A DNA stretch of 64,000 nt from Acinetobacter tjernbergiae DSM 14971 = CIP 107465 (GTDB lineage Bacteria > Pseudomonadota > Gammaproteobacteria > Pseudomonadales > Moraxellaceae), in the NCBI RefSeq assembly GCF_000374425.1, contig NZ_KB894359.1:1-64000 (forward strand), given 5' to 3'. How positions within the stretch are numbered: position 1 is the stretch's first letter; every line of letters begins with the position of its first letter. Below are positions 35,786 through 44,337 of this stretch, piece after piece. The notes beneath the pieces are model-generated. The model did no database searches and was not told the DNA's origin. It worked only from the letters and a program-made list of their open reading frames with translations. The position numbers were made by a program, and so were the translations under genes.

Positions 35786-36490
35786 ATGTCATATTCAGAT
35801 TTACAGCAGCAGCCTATCGCCATGTTTGACATGGATGGTACTTTACTTGATTTAGCCTTTGATGATTTCATTTGGAATCATTGTTTGCCTGAACGACATG
35901 CGCAAACACATCAATGCAGTTTAGAGCAAAGCCAACAGACACTATTCCAATTTTACAAACAACATAAGCATACACTATCTTGGTATTCTTCGGCGTATTG
36001 GACAGCTAAAGTTGGTGTTGATGTTTTACAATTACAACATGAGCATCGTGAAAAAATTTGTGCCCGTAGCGGTTGCTTTCAACTCCTAAAGCAGCTGAAA
36101 GCACAAGGCTATCGCTGTTGGTTACTGACCAATGCTGATCGTGCAGGCTTACAACTCAAGCTTGAAAATGTAGAACTCAGTTCCTACTTTGAACTCATGA
36201 TCAGCAGTGAAGAATTAGGGCATGCCAAAGAAGAAGTCGCTTTTTGGCAAAAATTACAAGAAATGCATCCCTTCGACCCAGCACAAGCGATATTTATTGA
36301 TGATACGGTTGCGGTGCTTCAGGGTGCAGAAGATTTTGGTATTACCCAACTCTTTAGCATTTTACAACCCTCTAGTGCCAAGCCAGCCAGAACACCGACA
36401 GAGCTGCCTTACCCTGCACTTGATCATCTCAATGATCTCTTAGATTATATTGAAAACAACATACAGGTCACCGATGCCAAAACAGCATGA
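35786..36490 (+). CDS. yrfG: HAD-family nucleotidase YrfG-like
   Basis: A 234-residue HAD-superfamily phosphatase. Motif I is FDMDGTLLD near residue 14-22, motif II is LLTNADR near 112-118, and the last acidic pair is IFIDDTVAVLQGA near 173-185. E. coli YrfG dephosphorylates GMP and IMP. The gene overlaps the hslR start by 17 bases, and yrfG-hslR is also the E. coli order. No ribosome site is visible before the ATG. Confidence 0.9.
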   Translation: MSYSDLQQQPIAMFDMDGTLLDLAFDDFIWNHCLPERHAQTHQCSLEQSQQTLFQFYKQHKHTLSWYSSAYWTAKVGVDVLQLQHEHREKICARSGCFQLLKQLKAQGYRCWLLTNADRAGLQLKLENVELSSYFELMISSEELGHAKEEVAFWQKLQEMHPFDPAQAIFIDDTVAVLQGAEDFGITQLFSILQPSSAKPARTPTELPYPALDHLNDLLDYIENNIQVTDAKTA

Positions 36491-36902
36491 ACCAGACAGC
36501 ATGGATGCCATGCGGATTGACAAATGGCTTTGGGTTGCACGTTTTTTTAAAACACGCTCGATTGCCAAAGCTGCAATTGAAGGTGGTAAAGTCCATCACA
36601 ATAATGATCGTGTTAAAGTTTCTAGAGACGTCCGTATTGGTATGGAACTCACTATTCAGCAGGGTTTTGAGAAAAAAACTGTGGTTGTGAAAGCACTCTC
36701 TACGATACGTGGTGGTGCGCCCGCAGCCCAATTACTCTATGAAGAAACCACAGAAAGTATTGAACGCAGAGAGTTGCATGCATCACAGCGAAAATTGCAT
36801 AATCTAGCCCGACCAGATCATCGACCAAGTAAAAAAGATCGTCGTGATATCAATCGTTTTAAACAGGAAAATGTACAGTCGTGGTCTTACCATGATGAAT
36901 AA
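36474..36902 (+). CDS. hslR: Heat shock protein 15 (Hsp15), S4-domain RNA-binding protein
   Basis: A 142-residue protein with an S4 RNA-binding domain at about residues 12-75: RIDKWLWVARFFKTRSIA, then GGKVHHNNDRVKVSRDVRIG. The C-terminal tail is basic (RPDHRPSKKDRRDINRFKQ). Hsp15 binds stalled 50S subunits carrying nascent chains to recycle them. The ATG at 36474 lies inside the end of yrfG, 17 bases before its stop, with AGG upstream; translational coupling is likely. hslO is not next in this genome; recA follows instead. Confidence 0.92.
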   Translation: MPKQHEPDSMDAMRIDKWLWVARFFKTRSIAKAAIEGGKVHHNNDRVKVSRDVRIGMELTIQQGFEKKTVVVKALSTIRGGAPAAQLLYEETTESIERRELHASQRKLHNLARPDHRPSKKDRRDINRFKQENVQSWSYHDE

Positions 36903-36986
36903 AATTTTCTCATTTTGGGTGCGTCATCTTGTGTCGTACAAACACAGATCAGATGTAGAATAAACAACTAGAATCTGCCACTATAC

Positions 36987-37030
36987 CTAAGTCCCAACAA
37001 GTTGAGATTCAGTACATCCACTTGGGTTAG
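36987..37030 (+). promoter_or_regulatory. Predicted recA 5'-leader hairpin
   Basis: Complementary segments CTAA..CCC..AAGT and ACTTGGGTTAG can pair with bulges into a hairpin about 35 bases before the recA ATG. From memory, A. baumannii recA has a structured 5' untranslated region that influences its damage response, which agrees with this position. No LexA-type box is seen. Confidence 0.45.
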
Positions 37031-37062
37031 TCGTTAAGAAGATAAAGTTTTGAGGTTTTGAG

Positions 37063-38109
37063 ATGGATGATAATAAAAGTAAAGCGCTACAAGCTGCGTT
37101 AGGTCAGATTGAAAAGCAATTTGGTAAAAATACAGTCATGCGTCTGGGTGACAACACGGTACTAGCCGTTGAAGCTGTCTCTACAGGTTCTTTAACGCTT
37201 GATATCGCATTAGGAATTGGTGGATTACCTAAAGGTCGTATCGTCGAAATTTACGGCCCTGAATCATCAGGTAAAACCACTATGACATTACAAGCAATTG
37301 CACAATGTCAGAAAAATGGGGGTACATGTGCCTTTATTGATGCCGAGCATGCATTAGACCCAGAATACGCACGTAAGTTGGGTGTAGATATTGATAACCT
37401 ACTGGTTTCTCAGCCCGACCACGGCGAACAAGCACTCGAAATCGCAGATATGCTGGTTCGCTCAGGCGCAATTGATCTGATCGTTGTCGACTCTGTTGCT
37501 GCACTCACCCCTAAAGCCGAGATTGAAGGTGAAATGGGTGACTCACACATGGGCTTACAGGCACGTTTAATGAGCCAAGCATTACGTAAAATTACTGGTA
37601 ATGCAAAACGCTCAAACTGCATGGTGATCTTCATTAACCAAATCCGTATGAAGATTGGTGTAATGTTTGGTAGCCCAGAAACTACGACAGGTGGTAATGC
37701 TCTTAAATTCTATGCATCTGTTCGCTTAGATATTCGCCGCATTGGTGCAGTGAAAGAAGGCGATGAGATTACAGGTAACGAAACTCGCGTCAAAGTGGTG
37801 AAAAATAAAATGGCACCACCTTTCAAAGAAGCTGTGTTCCAAATCATGTACGGCAAAGGTACAAACCAATTAGGTGAGTTGGTTGATTTAGCAGTTCAAC
37901 AAGAGATCGTGCAAAAAGCGGGTGCTTGGTATTCATATCAAGGCAATAAAATTGGGCAAGGTAAAAACAATGTGATTCGTCATTTTGAAGAGAATCCTGT
38001 AATGGCTCAAGAAATTGAAAAAGTCATTCGCGAGCAACTCCTCACCAAAAATAAGAATGAAGCTGCACAAACTGAAGATGAAAAAGAACCAGATTTTTTA
38101 GAAAGCTAA
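37063..38109 (+). CDS. recA: Recombinase A
   Basis: A 348-residue ATPase that forms filaments on single-stranded DNA for homologous recombination and triggers the damage response. The Walker A motif [10 protein letters not shown] is near residue 66-75. The QALEIAD-containing core and the [16 protein letters not shown]2 loop region are intact, and the C-terminus is acidic ([12 protein letters not shown]). The usual recA-recX order is kept. No LexA box was seen upstream, as expected in Acinetobacter, which lacks a canonical LexA. Confidence 0.98.
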   Translation: MDDNKSKALQAALGQIEKQFGKNTVMRLGDNTVLAVEAVSTGSLTLDIALGIGGLPKGRIVEIYGPESSGKTTMTLQAIAQCQKNGGTCAFIDAEHALDPEYARKLGVDIDNLLVSQPDHGEQALEIADMLVRSGAIDLIVVDSVAALTPKAEIEGEMGDSHMGLQARLMSQALRKITGNAKRSNCMVIFINQIRMKIGVMFGSPETTTGGNALKFYASVRLDIRRIGAVKEGDEITGNETRVKVVKNKMAPPFKEAVFQIMYGKGTNQLGELVDLAVQQEIVQKAGAWYSYQGNKIGQGKNNVIRHFEENPVMAQEIEKVIREQLLTKNKNEAAQTEDEKEPDFLES

Positions 38110-38113
38110 ACTG

Positions 38114-38135
38114 AAACGCCCTTCGGGGCGTTTTT
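38114..38135 (+). terminator. Hairpin between recA and recX
   Basis: AAACGCCC/GGGCGTTT with a four-base loop and T run just after the recA stop. It can end or attenuate most transcripts before recX, which then would be made at a lower level. Confidence 0.75.
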
Positions 38136-38151
38136 CTTTCATGAGGATATT

Positions 38152-38631
38152 ATGTTTCATTCTGAAAAAATAGAAAAACCAAAAACACTGACAGGCTCCA
38201 GATTACGTTCATATGCCTTCGCCCTACTCACACGTCGTGATTATTCTCAAGCCGAATTGATTGCAAAGTTAAATCTATACGCGATCAATCCCGATGAAGT
38301 TTCTCATCTTGTTGAAGAATTAGCACAACAAAATTATCAAAGCGATCAACGTGTAGCTGAGCTAACCTTAGCAAGCCAAATCAGAAAAGGAAAAGGTTTA
38401 CAGCGTATTAAACAAGTACTGAAAGCAAAACAATTAGATGCCGAACTTATTACAGAAGAACTTCAAGACGTCGATTGGCTTGAACAAGCATATCAACTCA
38501 AAGTCAAAAAATTTGGAGAAGAAGTCACACATGATCCAAAAATTAAAGCAAGACAAATTCGATTTTTACAATATCGAGGCTTTGATATGGATGTGATCAT
38601 GAAAACAATTGCTCGAACGAGCGAAGAATGA
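38152..38631 (+). CDS. recX: RecA regulatory protein RecX
   Basis: A 159-residue, helical protein that caps RecA filaments and limits their growth. The three-helix repeats are recognised in SYAFALLTRRDYSQAELIAK at the N-terminus, and LEELAQQNYQSDQRVA-like second units. The C-terminal RQIRFLQYRGFDMDVIMKTI is typical. It is directly downstream of recA and ends six bases from the 3' end of the convergent SRP RNA gene. Confidence 0.93.
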   Translation: MFHSEKIEKPKTLTGSRLRSYAFALLTRRDYSQAELIAKLNLYAINPDEVSHLVEELAQQNYQSDQRVAELTLASQIRKGKGLQRIKQVLKAKQLDAELITEELQDVDWLEQAYQLKVKKFGEEVTHDPKIKARQIRFLQYRGFDMDVIMKTIARTSEE

Positions 38632-38636
38632 ATGGT

Positions 38637-38752
<116 letters not shown>

Positions 38753-38758
38753 CGACCA

Positions 38759-38786
38759 AGTATAGAGATTTTTATTGTTGTTGCAA
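38759..38786 (-). promoter_or_regulatory. Promoter of the SRP RNA gene
   Basis: On the minus strand TTGCAA (38786-38781) and TATACT (38764-38759) are separated by 16 bases. The predicted start falls seven or so bases downstream at the G run at 38752, matching the 5' end inferred from RNA pairing. Confidence 0.7.
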
Positions 38787-39055
38787 GACTTGTCTCTGTT
38801 TTTAATTAGTTTTTTGATTCAATTGATTAATTCAGCAGCAAAAAATATCATTTTCGACTTTTAAAACCTAAATTTGTACAAACCATGCACAATAAAAATA
38901 AATTCTATTTAAAAATGCTTGAAGATTGTAAATGCTTATTGCATTTAAATGAGTTACTGCTTTAATGACTAAATCAAAAACATAGATCTAGTGTGCTACA
39001 AGTAAAAATGAGGACTTGTTCGCTCACGGTTTTTCAACTTTATGGATGAATTTTT

Positions 39056-39919
39056 ATGCTAAAAAAGTATTCTGTACTTTTTACTGCCCTACTCACTAGC
39101 GCACATTTATATGCAAATGTTCCAATTGAATCCCGTGCATTAAGTCAACCGATTGTAGACACAACCAACCTCTCCACTGCTGGCTCAAACTTAAATTGGG
39201 ATCTTATTCAAAAAAACCAAAAACTCGAAGAAGAAGTACGCAAATTACGTGGTCAACTCGAGGAACATGATAATTCGATTGAACAATTGAAAAAAGAACT
39301 AGCAAATCGGTATACCGACTTAGATCAACGCTTAGAATTGCTTTCTCAGAAAATTGATCCACCAGAAGAAAACACAGAAACAGAGAATACAACGACAACT
39401 GAAGCACCCAAAGCAGAAACAACAACACCTTCAACAACACTCCCTGCAACACCCTCTACCGCACCAGCTAAACAAGATTCAACAACCCAAGCACCAGTTG
39501 TACAACCAAAACCAAACAATGCCACAACGAGCAATACCAATAGCCAAATCGAGCTAGAAAAAGCAGCGTATACCGTTGCACTTGATGCTTACAAACAAGG
39601 TGGTGCTAAAAAAGCCATCCAACCGATGCAAAATTTTATTAAAAATCACCCGAATGGGATTTATGTTGGAAATGCTTATTTTTGGTTAGCTGAATTTTAC
39701 TTAGCGGCCGAACCTGTCGACTATAAGGCCGCTAAACAAAATTATAATATTGTCGTTACACGCTACCCTAGCTCAGCCAAGGCATCTCGTGCGATGTATC
39801 AACTGTATAGCATCTCTAAGGAAGTCGATAAAAATACAGCACTGACCAATCAATATAAAGCCAAATTACTTAATCAATATCCACAATCTGAAGAAGCAAA
39901 ATTCATTCAGAAAAAATAA
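39056..39919 (+). CDS. cpoB: CpoB/YbgF-type Tol-Pal accessory protein
   Basis: A 287-residue periplasmic protein. The signal peptide is cleaved probably after LYA near residue 20. A coiled coil follows at about 55-100, then a Thr/Pro/Gln/Asn-rich linker at about 102-160, and a C-terminal TPR region at about 168-287 (AYTVALDAYKQGGAKKAIQP, then GNAYFWLAEFYLAA). CpoB links the Tol-Pal system with peptidoglycan synthesis during division. Normally it follows pal in the tol cluster; here no tol or pal genes are adjacent. The low-complexity linker is longer than usual. Confidence 0.85.
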   Translation: MLKKYSVLFTALLTSAHLYANVPIESRALSQPIVDTTNLSTAGSNLNWDLIQKNQKLEEEVRKLRGQLEEHDNSIEQLKKELANRYTDLDQRLELLSQKIDPPEENTETENTTTTEAPKAETTTPSTTLPATPSTAPAKQDSTTQAPVVQPKPNNATTSNTNSQIELEKAAYTVALDAYKQGGAKKAIQPMQNFIKNHPNGIYVGNAYFWLAEFYLAAEPVDYKAAKQNYNIVVTRYPSSAKASRAMYQLYSISKEVDKNTALTNQYKAKLLNQYPQSEEAKFIQKK

Positions 39920-39937
39920 TCGAATGTATAAACCTAT

Positions 39938-39969
39938 AAAAAAGCCAGTTCATAAGAACTGGCTTTTTT
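39938..39969. terminator. Bidirectional terminator between cpoB and ppiD
   Basis: AAAAAAGCCAGTT/AACTGGCTTTTTT forms a strong hairpin between convergent genes ending at 39919 and 39991. Confidence 0.9.
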
Positions 39970-39990
39970 ATGTTCAAGCTTAGACCAAAC

Positions 39991-41862
39991 TTATTTGATC
40001 TTTGCCTGTGATTTTAAATAATCAGTATAGTCTTCTAGGAGTTGTTGACCACGGAATTGTTGATACAACTTTGTTAACTCCGCCATTTGATCTGCTAGTA
40101 ATTCATTTGCAGCACTGGTGTTCACATTAGAAACCGCTACAATAACCAACTCATTTGGTAGTTTTGCTGTCGTAGCTGACCACATGCCCTCTTTCGTTGG
40201 CGCAGGAATACTAAACGCAGCACGTTCAATCGCACGTCTTAAACCTTGCGAACGAGCAAATGTGCCTGCATCTTCAAAAGTAACTTGTGATTTTGCAACA
40301 ACTTGTGCAGCTGGCTGTGTTTTAAAATCAGCTAAAATTTTTGCAATTTTTGCTTGAGCTGCTTTATAAGCCTTTGCTTCGATAACTTTAATTTTTACTT
40401 CAGCAGTCGCTTGATCTAAAGGTTTAACCCCTGCTGCATGGTAATTACGAACTTTAATCCAAACCGTATCACCACTTGCTAATTGGATATTAGAGGATGC
40501 GTTACGATCACCATTTTTCACATCATCATTAAACAATTTCGCTTTAACACTCAAATCACCTAAATAAGGGTTCTGAGTTGTTAAGGTCACACCATTAACA
40601 GATTCAACACGAGCACCCTTTACTTCTTGAGCAACTGCATCTAAGGAATCATTTCCTACAACCATTTCATTTAGACTATTTACCGTGTCACTAAATAAAT
40701 TAGCCAACTTTGTTTTTTGAACTTCTGCTGTTAAACGCGATTTTTCAGCATCAAATGATGGAACACTCGCAACGGGTGCAGTTGTCTCAATAATATGATA
40801 ACCATATTGAGTTTTTACAGGTTTAGAAATTTGACCACTTTTCAATGCTTTCACTGCATTATCAAAATCTGCTGAAAAAATACCAGGTGCATAAGCATCA
40901 ACCAAACCACCTTGTGCTTTTGAGCCTGGATCTTCAGAAAATTGAATAGCAGCCTGAGCAAATGTCATGCCCGCCTGAATCTTCGCATACACATCATCCG
41001 CAAGTTTCTTCGCAGCTGCTGCATCACGCGAATCAGTGGTAATCAAAATATGCTTAACTTCTGGTTTTGCATCTTTCTGCTGCTTTTCAGCAAATGCTTT
41101 ATAAGCTAGCTGTAAATCAGCCTCAGTAATGCTTAAATTGGTTTGAGGTAATAACGCTGGACTTAGAACCACATAATCAACATCAACACTCGCAACTTGC
41201 TTAAATTCATTTTTATGCTTGCTGTAGTAGTCTGCAATCTCTTGAGTTGATGCTGTTAGACCTTTTTTATAATCATCTAACTTAATACTTGCTAAATGCA
41301 AGGTCCGTTGTTCAGTTTGCAAATTTGCAAGTTGATGTAAATCAGACTGACTTACCAATGCGTAATCCAACAAGGTCGATGAAATCATTTTCAAAGCATG
41401 GTCTTGACGTAAGCTCGCAATTAAAGCCTGATTAGTCATTCCTTGTGAGCGCAAGTAGTTTTCATATAACTTTTGAGAAAACTTACCATTTTCCTGAAAG
41501 CTTGGTTGTTGCGCCAACATTTGCTCAATTTGAGTATCACTTAAAGAAATACCTAATTTTTTAGCCTGTTGTTGCAAAAGAGAGCGTGCAATTAGTGCAT
41601 CTAATGCTTTTTGCTGAATCACAGGCTGATTTAAAAGGGACTCATCACCTTTCACCAAAGATAAATATTGATCTTTATAATTTTTGGTTGCACTTTCTAA
41701 TTCTTTATTAGAAATATCTTGCCCGTTAACTGATTTCGCAACGTCTGCTTTATTGCTACCACTAAAATATCCTTCAATACCGACAAGCGCTAAAGGAGTC
41801 AAAAACAAAACGAGCAGGACTTTACCCAACCAACCCTTAATGAGGGTACGAAAAGATTCCAT
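39991..41862 (-). CDS. ppiD: Periplasmic chaperone PpiD (SurA/parvulin family)
   Basis: A 623-residue inner-membrane-anchored periplasmic chaperone near the Sec translocon. The N-terminal membrane helix is at about 13-33, and a SurA-type N-terminal helical domain follows. A parvulin domain at about 265-365 contains KHILITTDSRDAA, AIQFSEDPGSKAQGGLVD and TQYGYHIIE. The C-terminal part is a second chaperone domain of low conservation. E. coli PpiD has little isomerase activity. It lies just downstream of the HU gene, as in the E. coli hupB-ppiD order. Confidence 0.93.
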   Translation of the reverse strand: MESFRTLIKGWLGKVLLVLFLTPLALVGIEGYFSGSNKADVAKSVNGQDISNKELESATKNYKDQYLSLVKGDESLLNQPVIQQKALDALIARSLLQQQAKKLGISLSDTQIEQMLAQQPSFQENGKFSQKLYENYLRSQGMTNQALIASLRQDHALKMISSTLLDYALVSQSDLHQLANLQTEQRTLHLASIKLDDYKKGLTASTQEIADYYSKHKNEFKQVASVDVDYVVLSPALLPQTNLSITEADLQLAYKAFAEKQQKDAKPEVKHILITTDSRDAAAAKKLADDVYAKIQAGMTFAQAAIQFSEDPGSKAQGGLVDAYAPGIFSADFDNAVKALKSGQISKPVKTQYGYHIIETTAPVASVPSFDAEKSRLTAEVQKTKLANLFSDTVNSLNEMVVGNDSLDAVAQEVKGARVESVNGVTLTTQNPYLGDLSVKAKLFNDDVKNGDRNASSNIQLASGDTVWIKVRNYHAAGVKPLDQATAEVKIKVIEAKAYKAAQAKIAKILADFKTQPAAQVVAKSQVTFEDAGTFARSQGLRRAIERAAFSIPAPTKEGMWSATTAKLPNELVIVAVSNVNTSAANELLADQMAELTKLYQQFRGQQLLEDYTDYLKSQAKIK

Positions 41863-41959
41863 GAGAATTCCAATATTTTATTTCGGGGCAATTTTAACTG
41901 AAAAACCAAAGCGAATGAATGCAGAATAAAGATCAAATTAGCTATTTCATTCAATAAAT

Positions 41960-41989
41960 AAAAAACGCACCCAAAATGGTGCGTTTTTT
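41960..41989 (-). terminator. Terminator after the HU gene
   Basis: AAAAAACGCACC/GGTGCGTTTTTT, a 12-bp stem followed by a T run on the minus strand, 12 bases past the hup stop. Confidence 0.9.
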
Positions 41990-42001
41990 GATTTAAAAAG
42001 A

Positions 42002-42274
42002 TTACGCAACTGAATCTTTTAAACCCTTACCTGGTTTAAAACTAGGTACTTTGCTTGCTTTAATTTGGAGCTCTTCACCTGTTTTAGGATTACGACCAGT
42101 ACGTGCAGCACGTTCTTTAACGCTAAATGTACCAAAACCAACTAAAGTAACCGTATCACCGCTTTTAAGTGCTTCAGTGATTGACGCAATTGTTGCATCG
42201 AGTGCCTTACCAGCATCCGACTTAGATACTCCCCCTTTTTCAGCAATCGCATCAATTAATTCTGATTTATTCAT
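42002..42274 (-). CDS. hupB: HU-family nucleoid protein
   Basis: A 90-residue histone-like DNA-binding protein. It begins [31 protein letters not shown] with the canonical dimer helices, and the arm region reads [23 protein letters not shown]. The tail [11 protein letters not shown] is normal. It bends and compacts DNA as a dimer. The ppiD gene follows on the same strand. The HU-alpha/beta distinction is by context only. Confidence 0.95.
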   Translation of the reverse strand: MNKSELIDAIAEKGGVSKSDAGKALDATIASITEALKSGDTVTLVGFGTFSVKERAARTGRNPKTGEELQIKASKVPSFKPGKGLKDSVA

Positions 42275-42441
42275 GATAAAAAATATCCTCTTAATATCGT
42301 TTGTTAAGATCCAAGGCTATAGTTTAAAAGGCCATGCCGCCTTTATAGCAATGCTTTAGGGGAGAACGCAATACTAGAAAGGCTTTTTAGTAAAAATAAA
42401 TACTGAAATACGACATAAACGGACGAGTGCCTATAATTTTT

Positions 42442-42897
42442 TTACTTTTTATTCAATTTCGTCTTTAACTGGTTATTTTCTTCAATTAAAGCATCTACTT
42501 TGATGTGTAATTGAACCAAAAGTTGTTCAATATGCTGGAGGTCTTTCGGCGTAACCAAACCAATGCGATTTAAAGAATGATTCACACCACTATCTAAAAT
42601 TTTTTCAACTTTATCTTTAGTATCAGTAACAGATTCTTTTGCTTTCTCTGTAACTTTAACTACAGTATTGTCAGCAAAGTCTACTGTCTTAGATTCTAGT
42701 TCTTCCCCCACTTTGACTAAAGAGTCAAATAATTTATTTCCTTCTTCTTCAGCACGAGAAAAAGCCCCTAAACCAGCCAGCCAAATCTGTTGTGTATACT
42801 TTTTGAAATCAAGTGCAGATTTCTTCGAACTCTTTGATTTTAATTTATTTTTTACCTCACATTCCTCACTAGGATTTTCTATATTTGAGTTATCCAT
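42442..42897 (-). CDS. Phasin-family (polyhydroxyalkanoate granule-associated-like) protein
   Basis: A 151-residue helical, Lys-rich protein. Residues 28-75 (FKKYTQQIWLAGLGAFSRAE and nearby NKLFDSLVKVGEELESKT) match the granule-associated phasin family PF05597. A C-terminal coiled coil (HIEQLLVQLHIKVDALIEE) suggests oligomers. Phasins coat polyhydroxyalkanoate granules, but many Acinetobacter carry them without PHA synthase near, and the role here is unknown. No phaC is in the window. Confidence 0.8.
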   Translation of the reverse strand: MDNSNIENPSEECEVKNKLKSKSSKKSALDFKKYTQQIWLAGLGAFSRAEEEGNKLFDSLVKVGEELESKTVDFADNTVVKVTEKAKESVTDTKDKVEKILDSGVNHSLNRIGLVTPKDLQHIEQLLVQLHIKVDALIEENNQLKTKLNKK

Positions 42898-43106
42898 TGA
42901 TCATTGCTCCCAAGCACTTTACAAACAGTATGTCGTATTTAACCATAAAAATGTTTTTATAATATCAAAGTTAGGACTTGATCGTTTTAAAAAACTGTTC
43001 TACAAAGCAATAAAGTCATGTAAATTATTTTTAACAATTGAGTATGGATGCTCAAATTTACAAACTTTATGAGTTTATAGTGTGATTAGTAAGGATAAAC
43101 AGAGCT

Positions 43107-43754
43107 ATGAGTGATACGCAACAAAGACATAAACACCCACATTTGTTGCTAAACATTGTCATTATTGTTTTAGAAACTTTTTTCTCATTCATTCTTACGC
43201 ATGATGCAACTTTGCGCTTGCAAGCAAAAAAATTGATCGACCAAAAAGTTACCATTCGCATTAACAGTTATATTCCTTTTTTTGACTTTTATGTTCAATT
43301 TACTAAAAAAGGGATTTTGTTTGATATGAAGGCTCTAGATCGTAAAGTCGATTTGGAAATAAACAGCACACTCATTGATCTCATCAAAATTTTCGTATTT
43401 AACAATCAACGTAGCATCTACAATATGCGTATTTTAGGTGATGCAACCCTGCAAGAGGAATTAATGGACTTAATCCCTCATCTCACACTCACCAATATAC
43501 TTGCCAATTGGAAACAATGGTTTAATGCTTTTGATAGCGATGCTGAAGCAATTGCTTCACAGCAACGAATTGCACCTTTACTTGATAAAATTGATCAGCA
43601 ACGTTCTGAAATTAATACGTTATTGGTTGAAGTCAAACAATATCAGAACCGCATTCATCGCCTGCAAAAACGCCAACGTTGGATTAACATCAGTTTTGTT
43701 GTATTCAGCTTTATTTTTATAGGATTTTTTGTTTATAATATGTGGATACAATAA
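43107..43754 (+). CDS. SCP2/UbiJ-like protein with C-terminal membrane anchor
   Basis: A 215-residue protein. The N-terminal part (about 15-125) resembles the SCP2-like lipid-binding domain of UbiJ: a first helix LETFFSFILTHDATLRLQA, a strand pattern RINSYIPFFDFYVQFTKKG, and GDATLQEELMDLIPH near 111. A coiled coil at about 155-190 (KIDQQRSEINTLLVEVKQY) is followed by a membrane helix at 192-211. UbiJ helps aerobic ubiquinone synthesis, but it lacks the C-terminal helix and is normally between ubiE and ubiB. So this is a paralogue of uncertain function. Confidence 0.65.
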   Translation: MSDTQQRHKHPHLLLNIVIIVLETFFSFILTHDATLRLQAKKLIDQKVTIRINSYIPFFDFYVQFTKKGILFDMKALDRKVDLEINSTLIDLIKIFVFNNQRSIYNMRILGDATLQEELMDLIPHLTLTNILANWKQWFNAFDSDAEAIASQQRIAPLLDKIDQQRSEINTLLVEVKQYQNRIHRLQKRQRWINISFVVFSFIFIGFFVYNMWIQ

Positions 43755-43798
43755 TTCCGATATATTTCACGTTTCGACCCCATAATGCCAATTAAAAA

Positions 43799-43820
43799 AC
43801 TTGACTATTTTAGTCGGAAT
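43799..43820. promoter_or_regulatory. IscR binding site (type 1-like)
   Basis: ACTTGACTATTTTAGTCGGAAT agrees well with the E. coli type 1 IscR motif (GACT-AT-rich-AGTC with flanking pyrimidines and purines). It overlaps the -35 region, consistent with [2Fe-2S]-IscR autorepression. Confidence 0.75.
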
Positions 43821-43829
43821 TCATAAAAT
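43801..43829 (+). promoter_or_regulatory. iscR promoter
   Basis: TTGACT (43801-43806) and TAAAAT (43824-43829) are separated by 17 bases. The -35 box lies inside an IscR-type palindrome, so IscR binding would block RNA polymerase. Confidence 0.75.
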
Positions 43830-43830
43830 T

Positions 43831-43845
43831 TAGACATCTAGTCTA
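43831..43845. promoter_or_regulatory. Possible second IscR site
   Basis: TAGAC-ATCTA-GTCTA is a perfect inverted repeat located at the predicted transcription start. It matches the type 1 motif only partly, but E. coli also has several boxes at iscR. Confidence 0.5.
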
Positions 43846-43862
43846 ACCATGTGTACCGAATC

Positions 43863-44336
43863 ATGCGTCTTACAACTCGCGGTCGTTACGCAGTGACTGC
43901 TCTACTTGATTTAGCTTTGCAGCCAACTGAACAAACGATCACGCTTGCGGAAATAGCAGCACGCCAGTCCATCTCAGTCGCCTATTTAGAACAGTTATTC
44001 GCAAAACTTAAGCGACATGGGTTAGTTTCAAGTGTTCGTGGTGCAAATGGTGGATATCATCTTGCACGTAATGCAACTGAAATTACTGTGCTAGAAATTA
44101 TCGAAGCTGTAAATGAAACTGTTGATGCAACACGTTGTGACCATAAAGGCAACTGCCAAAATGGTGCGATGTGCTTAACGCATGACTTATGGCAAGAACT
44201 CTCCCACCATATTGCCGATTATCTCGCAAAAATCTCTCTTGCAGACTTGATTGCTCGTGACAATGTTCAAACTGTTGCACTCCGTCAAAACTCAGTAAGT
44301 TTAGATTCAGCTCTTCTATCGGTTACAGGTATTTGA
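43863..44336 (+). CDS. iscR: Fe-S cluster regulator IscR
   Basis: A 157-residue Rrf2-type regulator that represses the isc operon when it carries a [2Fe-2S] cluster. It starts [19 protein letters not shown], with the HTH around [19 protein letters not shown]. The three cluster cysteines are in [14 protein letters not shown] (about 92, 98 and 104). The ATG at 43863 is preferred over a GTG at 43851, which would add four residues not seen in the family. iscS follows after one base. Confidence 0.96.
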   Translation: MRLTTRGRYAVTALLDLALQPTEQTITLAEIAARQSISVAYLEQLFAKLKRHGLVSSVRGANGGYHLARNATEITVLEIIEAVNETVDATRCDHKGNCQNGAMCLTHDLWQELSHHIADYLAKISLADLIARDNVQTVALRQNSVSLDSALLSVTGI

Positions 44337-44337
44337 C

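Noticed and set aside
36903..37062. LexA or UmuDAb box at recA
   Set aside because: No CTG-N10-CAG site nor the Acinetobacter damage-box pattern (TTGAAA with inverted TTTCAA) could be seen.
39354..39557. Gln/His-rich frame over the CpoB linker
   Set aside because: It is the out-of-frame reading of a Thr/Pro-rich low-complexity segment, which leaves long stop-free frames on both strands.
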